Origin: Prorocentrum cordatum
Taxonomy: Eukaryota; Sar; Dinophyceae; Prorocentrales; Prorocentraceae
NCBI GenBank assembly: GCA_963575745.1
Contig: CAUYUJ010018704.1
Location: 724,497-788,496, forward strand
DNA length: 64,000 bases
Reading direction: 5' to 3'
Part shown: positions 1 to 10,210 of the stretch, piece by piece
How the letters are laid out: each line of letters begins with the position of its first letter
Position numbering within the stretch: position 1 is the stretch's first letter
Position numbers and translations under genes: made by a program
The notes under the pieces: generated by a model
Told to the model about the DNA's origin: nothing
The model's database searches: none
The model's input: the letters and a program-made list of their open reading frames with translations, nothing else

Positions 1-532
1 ACATCGTCTCATATTTTGCAAGGGGTTATTGTGACAGCACTCGCGTAAGGGCATTCGAATCCTTTCGACATGCTTGATGAACACGTTGAAAGCTCGATGG
101 TTCCTCAAACTTCGCGTGAGCGCGAGCGCAAGCTTTTTGGGAAATTCCATGGGCGCATCCACTGGGCGTGAATATGTTTTCGAAGCACTCGGTGTTGATA
201 TCCTCTTTATGTTTTAATATATAGCAGATTCTGGCATGGGCGCGCCACGACCCGTACGTGTGCACATCGTCAGTTTTTTTTGAGAACGGATGAGTATCGG
301 AAACTGATGGTTTGTTATAATCTTGTTTGCGCGCGCATGTTTTTTTTGCAGGGGATGAGGGGGCGTGGCGATAAGAGACTGCCCGGGATAGTATGGATTT
401 ATATTTAGGACGGAAGAGTGTGCATAATCAAATGCGAAAACACAATATGAGAAGGAAAGGCGTTAAGTCCGAATGGGGGTAGATCCGCATATTCTGTTTG
501 AAAGGATAATATATAGGTGTAGAGAGGGATGT

Positions 533-590
533 GAATATATATATGTATGTATATATACATACCTATATATACATATATATATATATATGT
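533..590. repeat. TA-rich microsatellite with TATG/TACA variants
   Basis: About 58 bp of alternating TA with interspersed ATG/ATAC steps, partly self-complementary (TATGTATGTATATATACATA). No gene is visible around it; the open frames that cross it read low-complexity Tyr/Ile strings. Confidence 0.9.
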
Positions 591-659
591 TGCGAGGGAC
601 GTTGTGTAATAGATGCGGCGTAAGCTATGTGGTGAAAGCTGTCGTAGAAGCTCTGAGCA

Positions 660-876
660 CGGGGCGCTCGCGAGGCGCCCACGAGGCGGCACGGGCGGCA
701 ACGTGGCGCAACCACGACATACCCCCCCTCGGCGAACGGGGCGCCCGAGAGGCGCCATCGAGGCAGCACGGGCGGCAGCGTGACACAACCTCGGCATGCC
801 CCCAAGCGCGGAGCGCCCACGAGGCACCCACGAGGTGGCACGGGAAGGTGGCGAAAACCCGAAATGCCAACCAACC
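660..876. repeat. Three degenerate ~75-bp tandem copies
   Basis: The block GGGGCGCTCGCGAGGCGCCC / GGGGCGCCCGAGAGGCGCC / GGAGCGCCCACGAGGCACCC recurs about every 75 bp, each time followed by a GAGGCGGCACGGGCGGCA-like segment and an AACC/CAACC end. Frames through the block are Arg/Ala/Pro rich on both strands, so I do not call a gene. The flanks (1-530 and 880-1300) show nothing I can support. Confidence 0.6.
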
Positions 877-1339
877 AATTTCCCCCCAGGAAGATAAAAG
901 TCAGAACCCCTACGTGCAAGCTCTGTGGGGGGAAAGAGGGCCTCTCCCGGGGCGCCTCCTGACCTGCACTTCGAAGAGAATCCAGCCGTGGCGACGAGGG
1001 CTCTCCAGAACGAGCAGCGGTATCAGAATCCTCTCCTCCTCTGAGATATGGAGGTAGGGCAACAAACTCTATACACCGACGTTGTTTTCGGCTCTGCACT
1101 GTCACTTGCGCAGGAAAACGGACCCTGGTGTAACCACATGCCAAGGATAACAAAGCATTCCCCCCTCAACCCTCTAGTGCTGATTATCTCTGGGCCGAAA
1201 TACTTCTCAAATTCGGTGGGGGGCGACGGGGCCGAACTGTTTCTACCGGGGGGAAAATCGAAACGTTGACCGGATTCTCCTAACATTGCTACCATTACAA
1301 TCACCATCAGCATTATCTATCATCTTCATCATCAGCATC

Positions 1340-1475
1340 GCCTCCACCTCCTCCTGCCCCTCCTCCTCCTCCTCCTCCTCCTGCCCCTCCCCCCTAGTGC
1401 GCCTCCTCCTCGCAGCTCCTCGCGCTCCTTCTTCCCCCTCCCACCCCCCCCCCTTCCCCTCGCCCCGAACTTGTT
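1340..1475. repeat. CCT/CCTCCC pyrimidine tract
   Basis: Pyrimidine-rich run dominated by CTCCTCCTCCTGCCCC units. Around it (1300-2200) I see only further GGA/CCT-rich DNA (for example 1748-1790) and no supportable gene. Confidence 0.8.
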
Positions 1476-2219
1476 TCATCCCGGGTGTTCATTCTCCCCG
1501 AATATCAACCCCATGGACTCACCTGCGCGTTTTGAAATTGACTGGAAATCACCTCCACTATAACCGAAAATCACCCGCATGGCCCATGGAGTTCCCCTGG
1601 GAAATCACTCCAAACTGATTGTTTTGGAAAAATAAATAGGGATTTGGTCATATTCTAATGTTGATTGTTGTTCCTCCTCCCCCTCCATCGTGGTGAGGGC
1701 CGCTCGAGCTACAGAAACCGCCACCCAAGTGCGCTCGAGGAAAACAAGCTACGAAACATAAGGGGAAGGAGGAGGATGAGGAGGAGGGGGGAGGAACACC
1801 CTCAACCCCCTCCTCACCATCATTTATGCTGACCCTGCCGGGACAATCTTCGAATATCACCGCGCGGCCCCGAACTTTATGATACCCCCCTGTGATTACC
1901 TGGGGTCCTCTGGTGCACGGGGTCCTGGTGTATGTATTGTTGTATGTTTCGTAGCTGCCCCAGGAAACGGACAAAAAACATACACGACACCACCCCCGAC
2001 GGCGTCCCCGACCCTCAACAAAACCCTGGGATAAAAAAACAGCCCACCACTGGTACCCATCGGTCGGAAGAGGTAGGTAGAAACATGAAATGGGAAGGCG
2101 TTGAAAACAGATTGCGAGTCCGCCCGCCCCCTCTAGAGGACGGAAAAGGTGAAGCCACTCGATCATTGAAGTAGGAAGGCGCTTTGTAGTATATTGGAAC
2201 CTGCGACTCCAAAAATACC

Positions 2220-2451
2220 TACTTCCAACGACCGATGGGTAATGTACATGCTCCAGTTTCCGACCGTGAGCTCCGAGGTTCAGGTAGGCAACCTCCTCGG
2301 CGTCCCTCGCCAGGTCCAACCGCGCGCCGCGCGCCGCGTGGTCCCGTGCGAGTCCCTCGCAGGCCGCCCCGCCCTGGGAGAGGAGGGCCCTGCGGTCGGG
2401 AACCTTTGTTTTGGCGTATCGCAGCGGCGGCCCCGGCGGCACGCCCTGCAC
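2220..2451 (-). CDS. Possible internal exon, unknown product
   Basis: The minus strand is open from about 2451 to 2220 and reads a helical, charged segment (CEGLARDHAARGARLDLA, then RDAEEVAYLNLGAHG) unlike the Pro/Ser/Arg shadow text around it. A possible acceptor (GCGTGCAG) lies just upstream and a possible donor (CACG|GTCGGA) near 2263. No domain is recognised and no partner exons were found, so this is a composition-based guess. Confidence 0.25.
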
Positions 2452-2685
2452 GCTGTGCGAGCGGATACAGTCAACCCGTATAGTAAGGATGCGCGGTAAG
2501 GATGCAAGGGCCTTGCCACGTCAATGTTTTTTTAGTGAGGCTGGCCAGCGAGAGCGGCCAAGGATGGACCGAGGATGCAAGGATGCAAGGGCAGCCTTGG
2601 GAAAGGTGCCCATCCTTACTGTGCTGGTTGACTGTAGCGTGACGCTCAGTTTCGCGTCGGCGGCAAGCGCGGGGGGTGGGGAATG

Positions 2686-2850
2686 AGAAGGAGCAGGCCT
2701 TCTCGGAAGGCGGCGGGGATTCTCAGAAGCCCCCGCGCCTTCCGAGAAGCTGTCTGCCTCTTCGGGGAAGGCTTGGGGAACTTCCCGGAAGGCCGAGAGA
2801 CTTCCGAGCCTTCTGAGAAGGCCGTCTCCTTCTCGCTTCCCCCCCCCTGG
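2686..2850 (+). repeat. Beta repeat, copy 1 (partner at 63568-63735)
   Basis: Starts GAAGGAGCAGGCCTTCTCGG, carries GGCGGCGGGGATTC and several self-complementary CTTCTCGGAAGGC / GCCTTCCGAGAAG steps, and ends CTTCTCGCTTCCCCCC. The same succession recurs on the plus strand at 63568-63735 (GAGGCCTTCTCGGATGGCGG ... CTCACTTCCCCCC). The inverted GAAGGC arms could fold. Confidence 0.65.
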
Positions 2851-2978
2851 TTCGCCGCCGACGGGAGGTTGGGAAAGGTCTGGGACGCTGACGCCTGGAA
2901 ACGGGGGCGTGGTTGGCGTGGGCCAGAACAGGCGGCGCGACAAGCTAAGCGCACGCGCACGTTCCTGACCGCAAGGAC

Positions 2979-3060
2979 GAGAAGGAGGAGGAGGAGGAGG
3001 AGGAGAAGGAGGAGGAGGAGGAGGGGGAGGTGGAGGGGGAGGAGGAGGAGGAGGAGAAGT
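2979..3060. repeat. GGA trinucleotide microsatellite
   Basis: Nearly pure (GGA)n/(GAG)n with a few AAG and GTG steps. Similar tracts lie at 3296-3392, 4575-4735, 15410-15525, 25065-25170, 27625-27880, 36640-36700, 36890-37110 and 61270-61490. Confidence 0.9.
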
Positions 3061-3295
3061 CGACGCAGCCAGGAGACGAGGAGTGCCTGAAGTTCCCTGG
3101 CAAATCGCGGGCGGGAAATGTCCAGAAGTGTCCACGGCCTCGCGGCGCGCAGTCCAGACCCCTCGGCCGCGAGCCCATGAATAAAGAGACCTCTGCGCGG
3201 ATCGCATGCTCAGCATGAGGGAAGCGGGTCCTGAGGGAAACGAGTCCTGTGATGGGCTTGTTCTCCGCCGCCACCACCATAAGTTACTAAGGTGA

Positions 3296-3339
3296 AGAGG
3301 GGGAAGGAGGAGGGGGGGAAGGAGGAGGAGGAGGAAGAG

Positions 3340-3370
<31 letters not shown>

Positions 3371-3392
3371 AGGAGGAGGAGGAGGACCCCCT
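3296..3392. repeat. GGA microsatellite
   Basis: Long purine run of GGA/GAG/AAG units. Nothing coding is supported between it and 4000. Confidence 0.9.
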
Positions 3393-3424
3393 CCCCCTCC
3401 AGCTTATGGCGGTGGTGGTGGAAA

Positions 3425-3560
3425 ACAGGCCCATCATTCTGGACCCTTCGGCCTTCCCCCAGGACAGCATCTTCATCCTGAGCCGCTTTCTGACAGCCCC
3501 GGGGCCCGTGCAGGGCCCGGGGAGCCCAGTCGCGGCGAAAAACCTCAGGGCCCCTTTCCC
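3425..3560 (-). repeat. Alpha repeat, copy 1 (minus orientation)
   Basis: Read on the minus strand it runs GGGCCCTGAGGTTTTTCGCC, then GGGCCCTGCACGGGCCCCGG, then CTGTCCTGGGGGAAGGCC. This parallels the alpha copies at 4381-4575, 44399-44560 and 63165-63370. It is the most diverged member. Confidence 0.45.
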
Positions 3561-4036
3561 CCATGGCTGAGGGGCAACGACAGGAGGGGACTCTGGCACA
3601 GGAGGGGAACATCGACCTGAAAGTCGGCGATGCATCGCCGATAGATTGGCGACAGGCCCCCGGCAGGTTGGGACATCGGGCCCCCATCGGCGATCCATGG
3701 GCGATTGGGGGTCGATGCATCCCCCATCATGCCTATCCCCCCCTATCGTTGCCCCTGATGAGTCTCTCTTCGTGACCCGAAAGGGGTCTAGCTGAAAGGA
3801 GGGGGTGCACTAGATTTGGTGCACTTGCATTGCAAATGTATTGCGCCAGAGACTTGTATTGCATTGTATAGCAGCTAATGTACTGCACCCGAGAGTTACT
3901 TGCGCACTGGAATGTATTGCATATATCGCACGCCCCAGATGCACTGCAACCCCACGACCCTTTTGCACCAGCTCTATGGCACCACTCCCTCTTCGCTGGA
4001 CCCCCTTTAGCGGCGCGCAGAGGGGGGTAGGGGGAG

Positions 4037-4146
4037 GGGGGAAGGCTTCTTAGAAGGGGGCTGCTTCTTAGAAGGCGCTGGCCTCACATGTATAGCGAAG
4101 GCCCGCGCCTTCTAAGAAGCAGTGGTGCTTCTAAGAAGCCTTCCCC
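4037..4146. repeat. Long inverted repeat (hairpin, ~41-bp arms)
   Basis: Left arm about 4037-4078 (GGGGAAGGCTTCTTAGAAGG ... CTTCTTAGAAGGCGC) and right arm about 4105-4146 (GCGCCTTCTAAGAAGCAG ... CTTCTAAGAAGCCTTCCCC) are complementary except for a few central bases, with a 26-nt loop. Each arm itself holds two copies of the self-complementary CTTCTWAGAAG. Confidence 0.8.
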
Positions 4147-4380
4147 CCTCACCCCACCCCCCTATGCGCGTGGCCGACCCCTTCTGGGTCAACCAGGGAG
4201 TCTCCCCCGTGGCGAGCATGCCTGGGACCGCGCCTCGGTGCCCACACGGCCGGCCCGCTGGGGAAGGGCCCGGGGACCCCGTGCTTCGCAGGGGCGCTCC
4301 GGGCCCCCCTCCGCCGACGGCGCCCGCCTGCCCCGCGCCTGCGCGCGTCCGGGGCCGCCGCCCAGGGGCGCAGATCCCTG

Positions 4381-4575
4381 CCCCAGTCCCAGACCCCCTC
4401 GCGCTGCGAAAAAAACAACACGACAGGAAGTCTTTCGCTATTTTCGGCCTCCGGGGGTCCCTCCCGGGCCTCGGGACCCTCAGAAATCGACTCGGGAGGA
4501 AAAACCGATTCCGGGGAAGGGGTCCAGACCTCTGGGGGTCGACGTTGTGTTGCAAAAATCACGACGTCGGAGGTG
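4381..4575 (+). repeat. Alpha repeat, copy 2 (plus orientation)
   Basis: Order of landmarks: CAGACCCCCTCGCG, a poly-A/ACACGAC segment, TTTCGCTATTTTCGG, CCTCCGGGGGTCCCTCCCGG, ACTCGGGAGGAAAAACCG, GGGGAAGGGGTCCAGAC, GGGGTCGACGTTG, AATCACGACGTCGG. The reverse complement of 63165-63370 shows the same landmarks in the same order with only scattered differences, so these are two dispersed copies of one ~200-bp sequence. Confidence 0.8.
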
Positions 4576-4735
4576 TGGGGAGGGGGGGAGGAGGAGGAGG
4601 AGGAGGAGGAGGAGGAGGAGGAGGAGGAGGAGGAGGAGGAGGAGGAGGAGGAGGGAGGAGGAGGAGGAGGAGGAGGAGGAGGAGGAGGAGGAGGAGGGAG
4701 GAGGAGGAGGAGGAGGAGGAGGAGGAGGAGGGGTC
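4575..4735. repeat. Long GGA microsatellite
   Basis: About 160 bp of almost perfect (GGA)n interrupted by three GGGA steps. Every frame gives homopolymer Gly/Arg/Glu or Pro/Ser/Leu text, so open frames here are not genes. Confidence 0.95.
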
Positions 4736-4853
4736 CAGACCGCTGAGACAAAAATCACGACGTCGAGGGTCTGGGGAGGACCTGCACCTCCGACGCCCCC
4801 ACCCCACCCCCGGGGCTCTCGGCCTCTGTTCCCGAGTGCTGGGGCCTCCACTG

Positions 4854-5082
4854 GGCTCGAGCTAAGCAGTGTTTTTTGTTGCTATCGTTTTTTCGTTTTT
4901 TGGCTTCGGTCTTCTGCGTTCGGTCCTCGTTCCGCCTCTGCTGCAAAACGCAGTCAGAACGAAAGCGGTCTCGTTTTGGTTTCGGTCTTCCGCGTTCAGT
5001 CCTCGTTCCGCCTCTGCTGCACAACGGAGCCAGAACGAAAATGGCCCACGAAATCGCCCAAACGCCGTTTAGCTCGAGCCCT
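4854..5082. mobile_element. Short TIR element (MITE-like) with flanking direct repeats
   Basis: Terminal inverted repeats GGGCTCGAGCTAA (4853-4865) and TTAGCTCGAGCCC (5069-5081) are perfect 13-bp complements. Immediately outside are direct repeats GGGCCTCCACTG at 4842-4853 and 5083-5094, which look like a 12-bp target-site duplication. The ~228-bp interior holds two tandem ~67-bp copies of a segment with CGGTCTTCYGCGTTCRGTCC and CTCGTTCCGCCTCTGCTGCA. There is no room for a transposase, so this would be non-autonomous. Confidence 0.7.
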
Positions 5083-5170
5083 GGGCCTCCACTGTCTCAG
5101 CGCGGGGCCCCTTGGGCTGCTGACCCCTTCCCCGGGGCCGCGTTCTCATCCAGGACCGTCTCCCCTGACG

Positions 5171-5201
5171 GTCAGACAGACAGACAGACAGACAGACAGA
5201 G
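5171..5201. repeat. (CAGA)n tetranucleotide microsatellite
   Basis: Seven to eight perfect CAGA units. The following 5200-5700 shows no supportable gene. Confidence 0.95.
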
Positions 5202-5729
5202 TCCCGCGCTGAAGGCACCCGTGTAGGTGCAGCGGGTGGTCGCCGAGGCGCCCGGACAGAATGGACAGAATGGGCCCCTGACGGTCAGAATGGATCCGAA
5301 GATGGGTCCCTTGAGGCCGAGGATGTTGAGCGACAACCACCGCCTTGAGTGCTTCAAGACACTGGAAGTCGCTGGAGGTCTGGTGAGGAGGAGGACCCCC
5401 GAAGAGCGAGCTGCTGGACCTCTGCCCAGCACGATGGCAGGCAGGCTGCAACGAGGAGCAGAAGAGGGAGGATGATGAAGGAGAAGGTATGAAGAGGAGG
5501 GAGGAGACGGGAGGAGTAGTAATGTAGACGAGACGAGAAAGAACGACGAGGTAAGAAAATATGAGCACATATAGATTCGCCGGCCCAGCAGGCCAGAGGC
5601 GTCCTAAAATCTCTGGTAAGAATTTCTGAATGTCTCTCGTTCGCGCGCGCGTGGCGGCCCCTGGAGGCCCCCGGACGAAAAACAACTCCCGCAAGGCCCC
5701 GGCAGGTTCCCGGCAGGTTCGTGTCACGG

Positions 5730-6285
5730 ATGCCGGAACGCGGGGGGCCCTGGGGGCTGCTGGAGCGCCCCAGGAGTGCCCCGAGGAGGTGTCAAATAGG
5801 CGGCAGGCCTCACGGCCTCAGGCCAAGAGCCTTCCAAGATGGCCCACGTTGGTCTCAAGACGGCCCAAGAGGCGGTCAGCACGCCCCAGGAGGGCCCCCA
5901 GGAGGGCCCGAAGAGGCAACATTCATTGATTTTGCATGGGTTTTTGGAAGATTTGGGCGTTACCGCCGTTTCAACCGTCCGACCGCCCAGGACAGCCCAA
6001 GAGGCCTCCAAGATCGCCCGAAGTCAGCCCAGCAGGCTCTCAGGACGGCGCCAAGATACATCAAAAAGGCTCCAAGACGGTCCAAGAGGCCTCCCCAGAG
6101 AGTTCCAGAGGCTCCCCTGGGGCCCCCAAAAGGGGATTCCGAACAGACATGTCGAGCTTTCCTCGGAAATTGGCCCCCGAGACCGCCAGCAGGCCCCCAA
6201 GAACCCCTCAAGAGGCCCCCAACAATCCAAAAGAATACCCCACAGGGCCCCCAAGAGGCGCGACCCAGTTAGGTCCCAACATTAC
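5730..6285. repeat. Degenerate minisatellite built on CCAAGAGGC/CCCCCAAGA
   Basis: Motifs such as CAAGACGGCCCAAGAGGC, CCAAGAGGCCTCCAAGA and GGCCCCCAAGAGGC recur with irregular spacing over about 550 bp. Frames are open on both strands because of the composition and read Gln/Pro/Arg/Gly shadows. No domain is recognised. Confidence 0.55.
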
Positions 6286-6301
6286 TCCAAGAAGCCGTCG
6301 A

Positions 6302-6450
6302 CAACTCCTCCTCCTCCTCCTCCTCCTCCTCCTCCTCCTCCTCGTCCGCCTCTTCCTCGTCCTTGTCCTCGTCCTCGTCGTCCTCCTCATCCACCTCCTC
6401 CTCCTCCTCCTCCTCCTCCTCCTCCTCCTCCTCCTCCTCCTCCTCCTCCC
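6302..6450. repeat. (CCT)n microsatellite
   Basis: Two CCT-rich blocks separated by CGTCCGCCTCTTCCTCGTCC-like CGTCCT steps. From here to 7500 I see no gene. Confidence 0.95.
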
Positions 6451-7525
6451 ACCAGATCGAGCCCCCTTATCCTACTTCAGCCGCGCCCCAACATATAGCA
6501 ACAGTTGTGCAAACTGGGGCGGTTCAGTGAGCGAAGCGAATGAATAATGCTGACAATTCATATCAAAACAGGAAAGGAAACGAAGGAGGGAACGGCGGAA
6601 GAGGAGAGACACTCCCCTTGAACCCCCTGACACCTCTTAAAATATCCTGCCTTCTCCGCCACCCCCTTGTTCCCATCCATCATCATTCCTGCCCCCTGTT
6701 CCTCCATGGGGGAGGCGGCGTTCCGGCCAACAAAAATCGGGGGGGATCCACCCGCGGCCTGCCCGAGGCCCAGACAGGCACAGACGAGTCCCCCTGTGGA
6801 AAAAACTCGACCCTCAAGGACAATAAGAAGGAGAAGGAGGAGTAGGAGGGGGGGAGGCGAGCGTGGAATGGGAGAGGGGACGAACACAGGAAGGAGTAGG
6901 AGCGAGGAAGATGAGTGAGCCGCGCAGCGGCGTGCCGTTGGACCAGAGCTCCCTTTTTCTAAGGGGGCGAAATTGAAACGAACGTAAATCATGATAATTC
7001 GGAAAACGAGTATCTCGGCGGTGGACAAACCTCCCTTTAGTAAACCTCCCCTTAGTGAAAACTGCCTGGGACCGAAACCGACGGCCCTGGCCCCGCAAAA
7101 AAGACGGCCGTGACGCTCTCTCTCGAACCGACAACGGCCAATTCCTTAATCGAGGTGTCAGGGTAGGAGGTCTATCCACCTCCGAAGATCAAGTTAGAGC
7201 ACGCGGGTGGCAAAATCGGGGGCCTCAGAGTTCCACGGGACAACGGGTGCACGACCAATGCCAAACAGAAAGAGAACACGGGGAGCGGTCTCAAACACAT
7301 ACACATGGCGGCGTTCTAAGTAGTGAGAAAGCGATCGGCCACTGAGCACCCACAGAAAATATGAGGTAACCTGGGGCCCCGAATACGGGCAGGCCAACAC
7401 CGAGCCTTCGACAAGGTTTTCAACACAGAACCAACTCAACGACTTGGAACCTTGGTTTCAAGGTGCCTCAGAGTCAGCAGACGACGATCGAGATGCACAA
7501 TGTTGCCGGGCCCCCGAGAGCTGCT

Positions 7526-9090
7526 TCACCCGACGCAGAAGGGCCACGCTCGCCGCAGAATACGACGCTCACTGCCTTGCGCCGCGGCGCAGAAGCGCGG
7601 CCGCGAGCGCGGAATAATTCTGACTAGTTGCATGCAAAACATGCAAAACAATTGAAAGGCTGGCAGGGGGTGCCAGCTCCAGCTCCCCTGGCTAAGGCTA
7701 AGTTGAGACGCACATCTCGGATGAGTGCTCGAGGGCGGCGTTGCTCTCCGAGCACTTGCGCCATGGGGGGGGGGGGGGGGGAAGGCAGCGCCACGCCGCA
7801 TTTCGCCAGATGTGCGCCCAGGTATGTGCGGTGGGAAATCGCTGGGGGGGGCATGCTCAAGGAGCGGTCCTATCTCATCATCGGTGAACCCAGCCAGCGG
7901 GATGCGCACTGAATTGCCGCGTTTGAGCTCTAGCCGCGCTGCGCGCGCAGAGCAGATCCATAGGCAGGTGGCGCGCATGCCAGCGCGAAGGGGACTTACT
8001 GGGCGACCATGCCAGCATCGTCGGCGCAGGGCCCCCAGACGAACTGAATCCTGCTGGGCCTCAGCTGAAGCGCGCGCTGCATCGGGTCGACGCGCAAGAC
8101 AGACAGAGCGGCGCGAGAGGACCACCTTGCTCAATCCCACGACGGCCCCACCATCCAGCCTCGCGAGGCCCGCAGCAGGACGCATATACCTACGCTCCAC
8201 GACAGAAGGCAGCGAAAGCACGACGCATCTTCTCCGGGGGCTTCATTTCGCCCGAGCCGTCTACGACCATGACGCGAGGGAAAGCGGGGAAGGCGGTCTC
8301 GACGTCCAACGCGACAACGCCCGCGTGCCGCAACCCGTCCTGGATGGCCCGTTCAATGGCCCTGGGCGCAAATCCAAAAATGTCGTTCGCGGCATCTCTC
8401 CCAGAAGAGAAGCCCCTCTGAATTCGGAACAGACCTCCTGGATAACTCTGGCTACTGGCGCATTTACTACGCGGCTGACAAACGCGTCGTCTGGGCTGCC
8501 GAGCGTAACTGGCCGCGTCTGAGAAGGCCTACGCAACGCGGCGTCCACCGCGCGATCCTGGGACTCGCCCTGTCGGGCGGAAAAACAGCTGCGCCGGAGT
8601 CGAAACGATCGGGGGGCCCACCGCGTGCAAAAGGCCCCATATCAACAACAGCGGGCGGTGGAAACCGCTCCCCCGAGCCCAGGCGGGGCACGGCCCCCCG
8701 CAGTAGGGCCCTGGGCGCGAATCCGCGGCAGCGTCCGCAGACGCGCAACATCTATCGAAACCCGCGTGCCGGAACGAGGGGCGCTGCGGGGCGCGGGCCC
8801 CTGGGGGCGGGCGAGACACGGCCCCGCGATCTGCTTCGCACTCGGCAAGGGCGCACGCTTGCCCCCAATGCTGAGCAAGAAGACGGGCGGCAACACTAGG
8901 GTCAGAAACTTGTCGACCAGTCGGAATCGAAGCCCCCGGAAGCATTGCCCCCCTACTCCACTTTGACCCCCGCGCGGATACATGCGACGTCAATTTGTTG
9001 CGAGGCGCCTGCTTCTGGGCCGACGGCCTGTCAGATGCTTCTACATCAGCGAGCCGATCCTCAAGCCGCGCAGTTTTAAGTCTGCTCAAG
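7526..9090 (-). pseudogene. Decayed LINE reverse transcriptase
   Basis: Reading the minus strand in shifting frames gives the ordered blocks of a LINE reverse transcriptase. Linker: SDPSVAARLLAQHWGQ near 8930 and a DSRPGPYCGG-like block near 8715. First finger motif: RPVTLGSPDDAF near 8513, then NAPVARVIQEVCSEF. After a one-base shift: QRGFSSGRDAANDIFGF (~8424-8375) and motif A VVALDVETAFPAF (~8320-8283). Motif B: GIEQGGPLAPL (~8140-8108). Motif C: PCADDAGMVAQ with the catalytic Asp pair (~8040-8000). Thumb: RTYLGAHLAK (~7830-7803). A C-terminal block ending at 7526 follows. At least three frame changes and several stops are needed, so it is dead. It ends upstream at the palindromic element around 9165. 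No endonuclease block is visible here. Confidence 0.75.
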
Positions 9091-9164
9091 CACGCGTGGA
9101 AGCCCAGCCAATCCAGCCGCGTGCCCTACTTGGGACAGACGTACACTGAAGCTCCGGAAGGGCT

Positions 9165-9530
9165 CGGAGATTCCCAGATCATCGATTCCCGAGATTACCC
9201 AGTAGCGAGCGGTAGCGACCGGTACTGCTGTTTTGGTCGGTCAAATCGGTCGCGACCGGTCGCGACCGCTTCGGCGTCACCGCTGTTACCGACCCCAAAC
9301 CGATAACCCGCGACCGATCCGTTACCGACGCCAGACCGTTTTGTTACCGATGCAAGACCGACTAGTTACCGACGATCTGAATCAACGATCTGACAATGAT
9401 CTGACGTCAGACCATTGTCAGACCCAGTCGTGGTCTGACGATGATCTGACGTCAGACCATTGTCAGATCGGTGTCTGGTCTGACAATGATCTGACGTCAG
9501 ACGTTTGTCAGATCGGCGCGGGCCGACGAA
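9165..9530 (-). mobile_element. Palindromic dispersed element, copy 1
   Basis: Two parts. One (9190-9370) is made of GGTCGCGACC/TACCGACC/CGCGACCGA motifs. The other (9375-9520) has repeated palindromes of the form CTGACAATGATCTGACGTCAG followed by ACCATTGTCAG, each centred on TGACGTCA. Read on the minus strand the block ends GGAATCGATGATCTGGGA (9180-9163). The copy at 58935-59272 has the same two parts and the same end (GGAATCAATGATCTGGG) in the opposite orientation. No protein is encoded. Confidence 0.65.
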
Positions 9531-10109
9531 TTGCGCGAGGGGCACGTCCGACAGCAGAGGTGTGAGCCAAGGGAGCGCGCCAGCCGTGCGCCGACGGCAG
9601 GAATAATGCGTTTAGAAAGTAGCAAGAGGAGGCGGAGGGGGGCAGGGGGAAGGCGAAGGAGGAGAAGGAAGACCTAGGTCAGGATGAATGGGGAAAGGAA
9701 CGGAGCAGGGGGGGAGGAGGAGAAGGAGGAACAGAGATGACAAGGGCGAGAGGCAAGGCGTTTGGGAATCGACGGAAAAGGACAGGCATGAAGGACAGGT
9801 GGAGGGAGGGGGCGGAGGGAGGACAATATGGGGCGCACAGGGAGGCAGGGAAAGAAACGAGATATGCGAAGGACGGGGTGTGAGGAAGAACAACAAAACC
9901 TGAGAGTCCTCGCCAAATCCGCCCAGGAGTGCGTTCCCGAAAGAATTTCGAAGCGCGGCCAGTCGCGGCAACGAGGGGCCATCTGGCGGCCCAGGGGATG
10001 CAAACATAAACATTTATTTCCTGTCCTCGTTCTCGACTCTCGGCCTGCCCCCTCTCCCCCAGCGTCTGGCGCGCGAGCTGTTTCACCGCGTGAAAAGCCT
10101 GCGCCGCTC

Positions 10110-10210
10110 CAGGGCTCCATCCAAACTGCTCCATCCGAACTGCTCCATCCATCCCTCCATTCTGCTCCATCCATCCCTCGCAGTCTATCCATCCGTCCAT
10201 CCACCAAGCC
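10110..10210. repeat. Degenerate CCAT-rich tandem repeat
   Basis: CTCCATCCATCCCTCCATT-like units repeat over about 100 bp. The surrounding 9540-10940 is GGA/CCT-rich with no supportable gene. Confidence 0.7.

Noticed and set aside
4088-5212. Long open frame on the plus strand (374 codons)
   Set aside because: It runs through a GGA microsatellite, the alpha repeat and the TIR element; the text is Gly/Arg/Glu homopolymer shadow.
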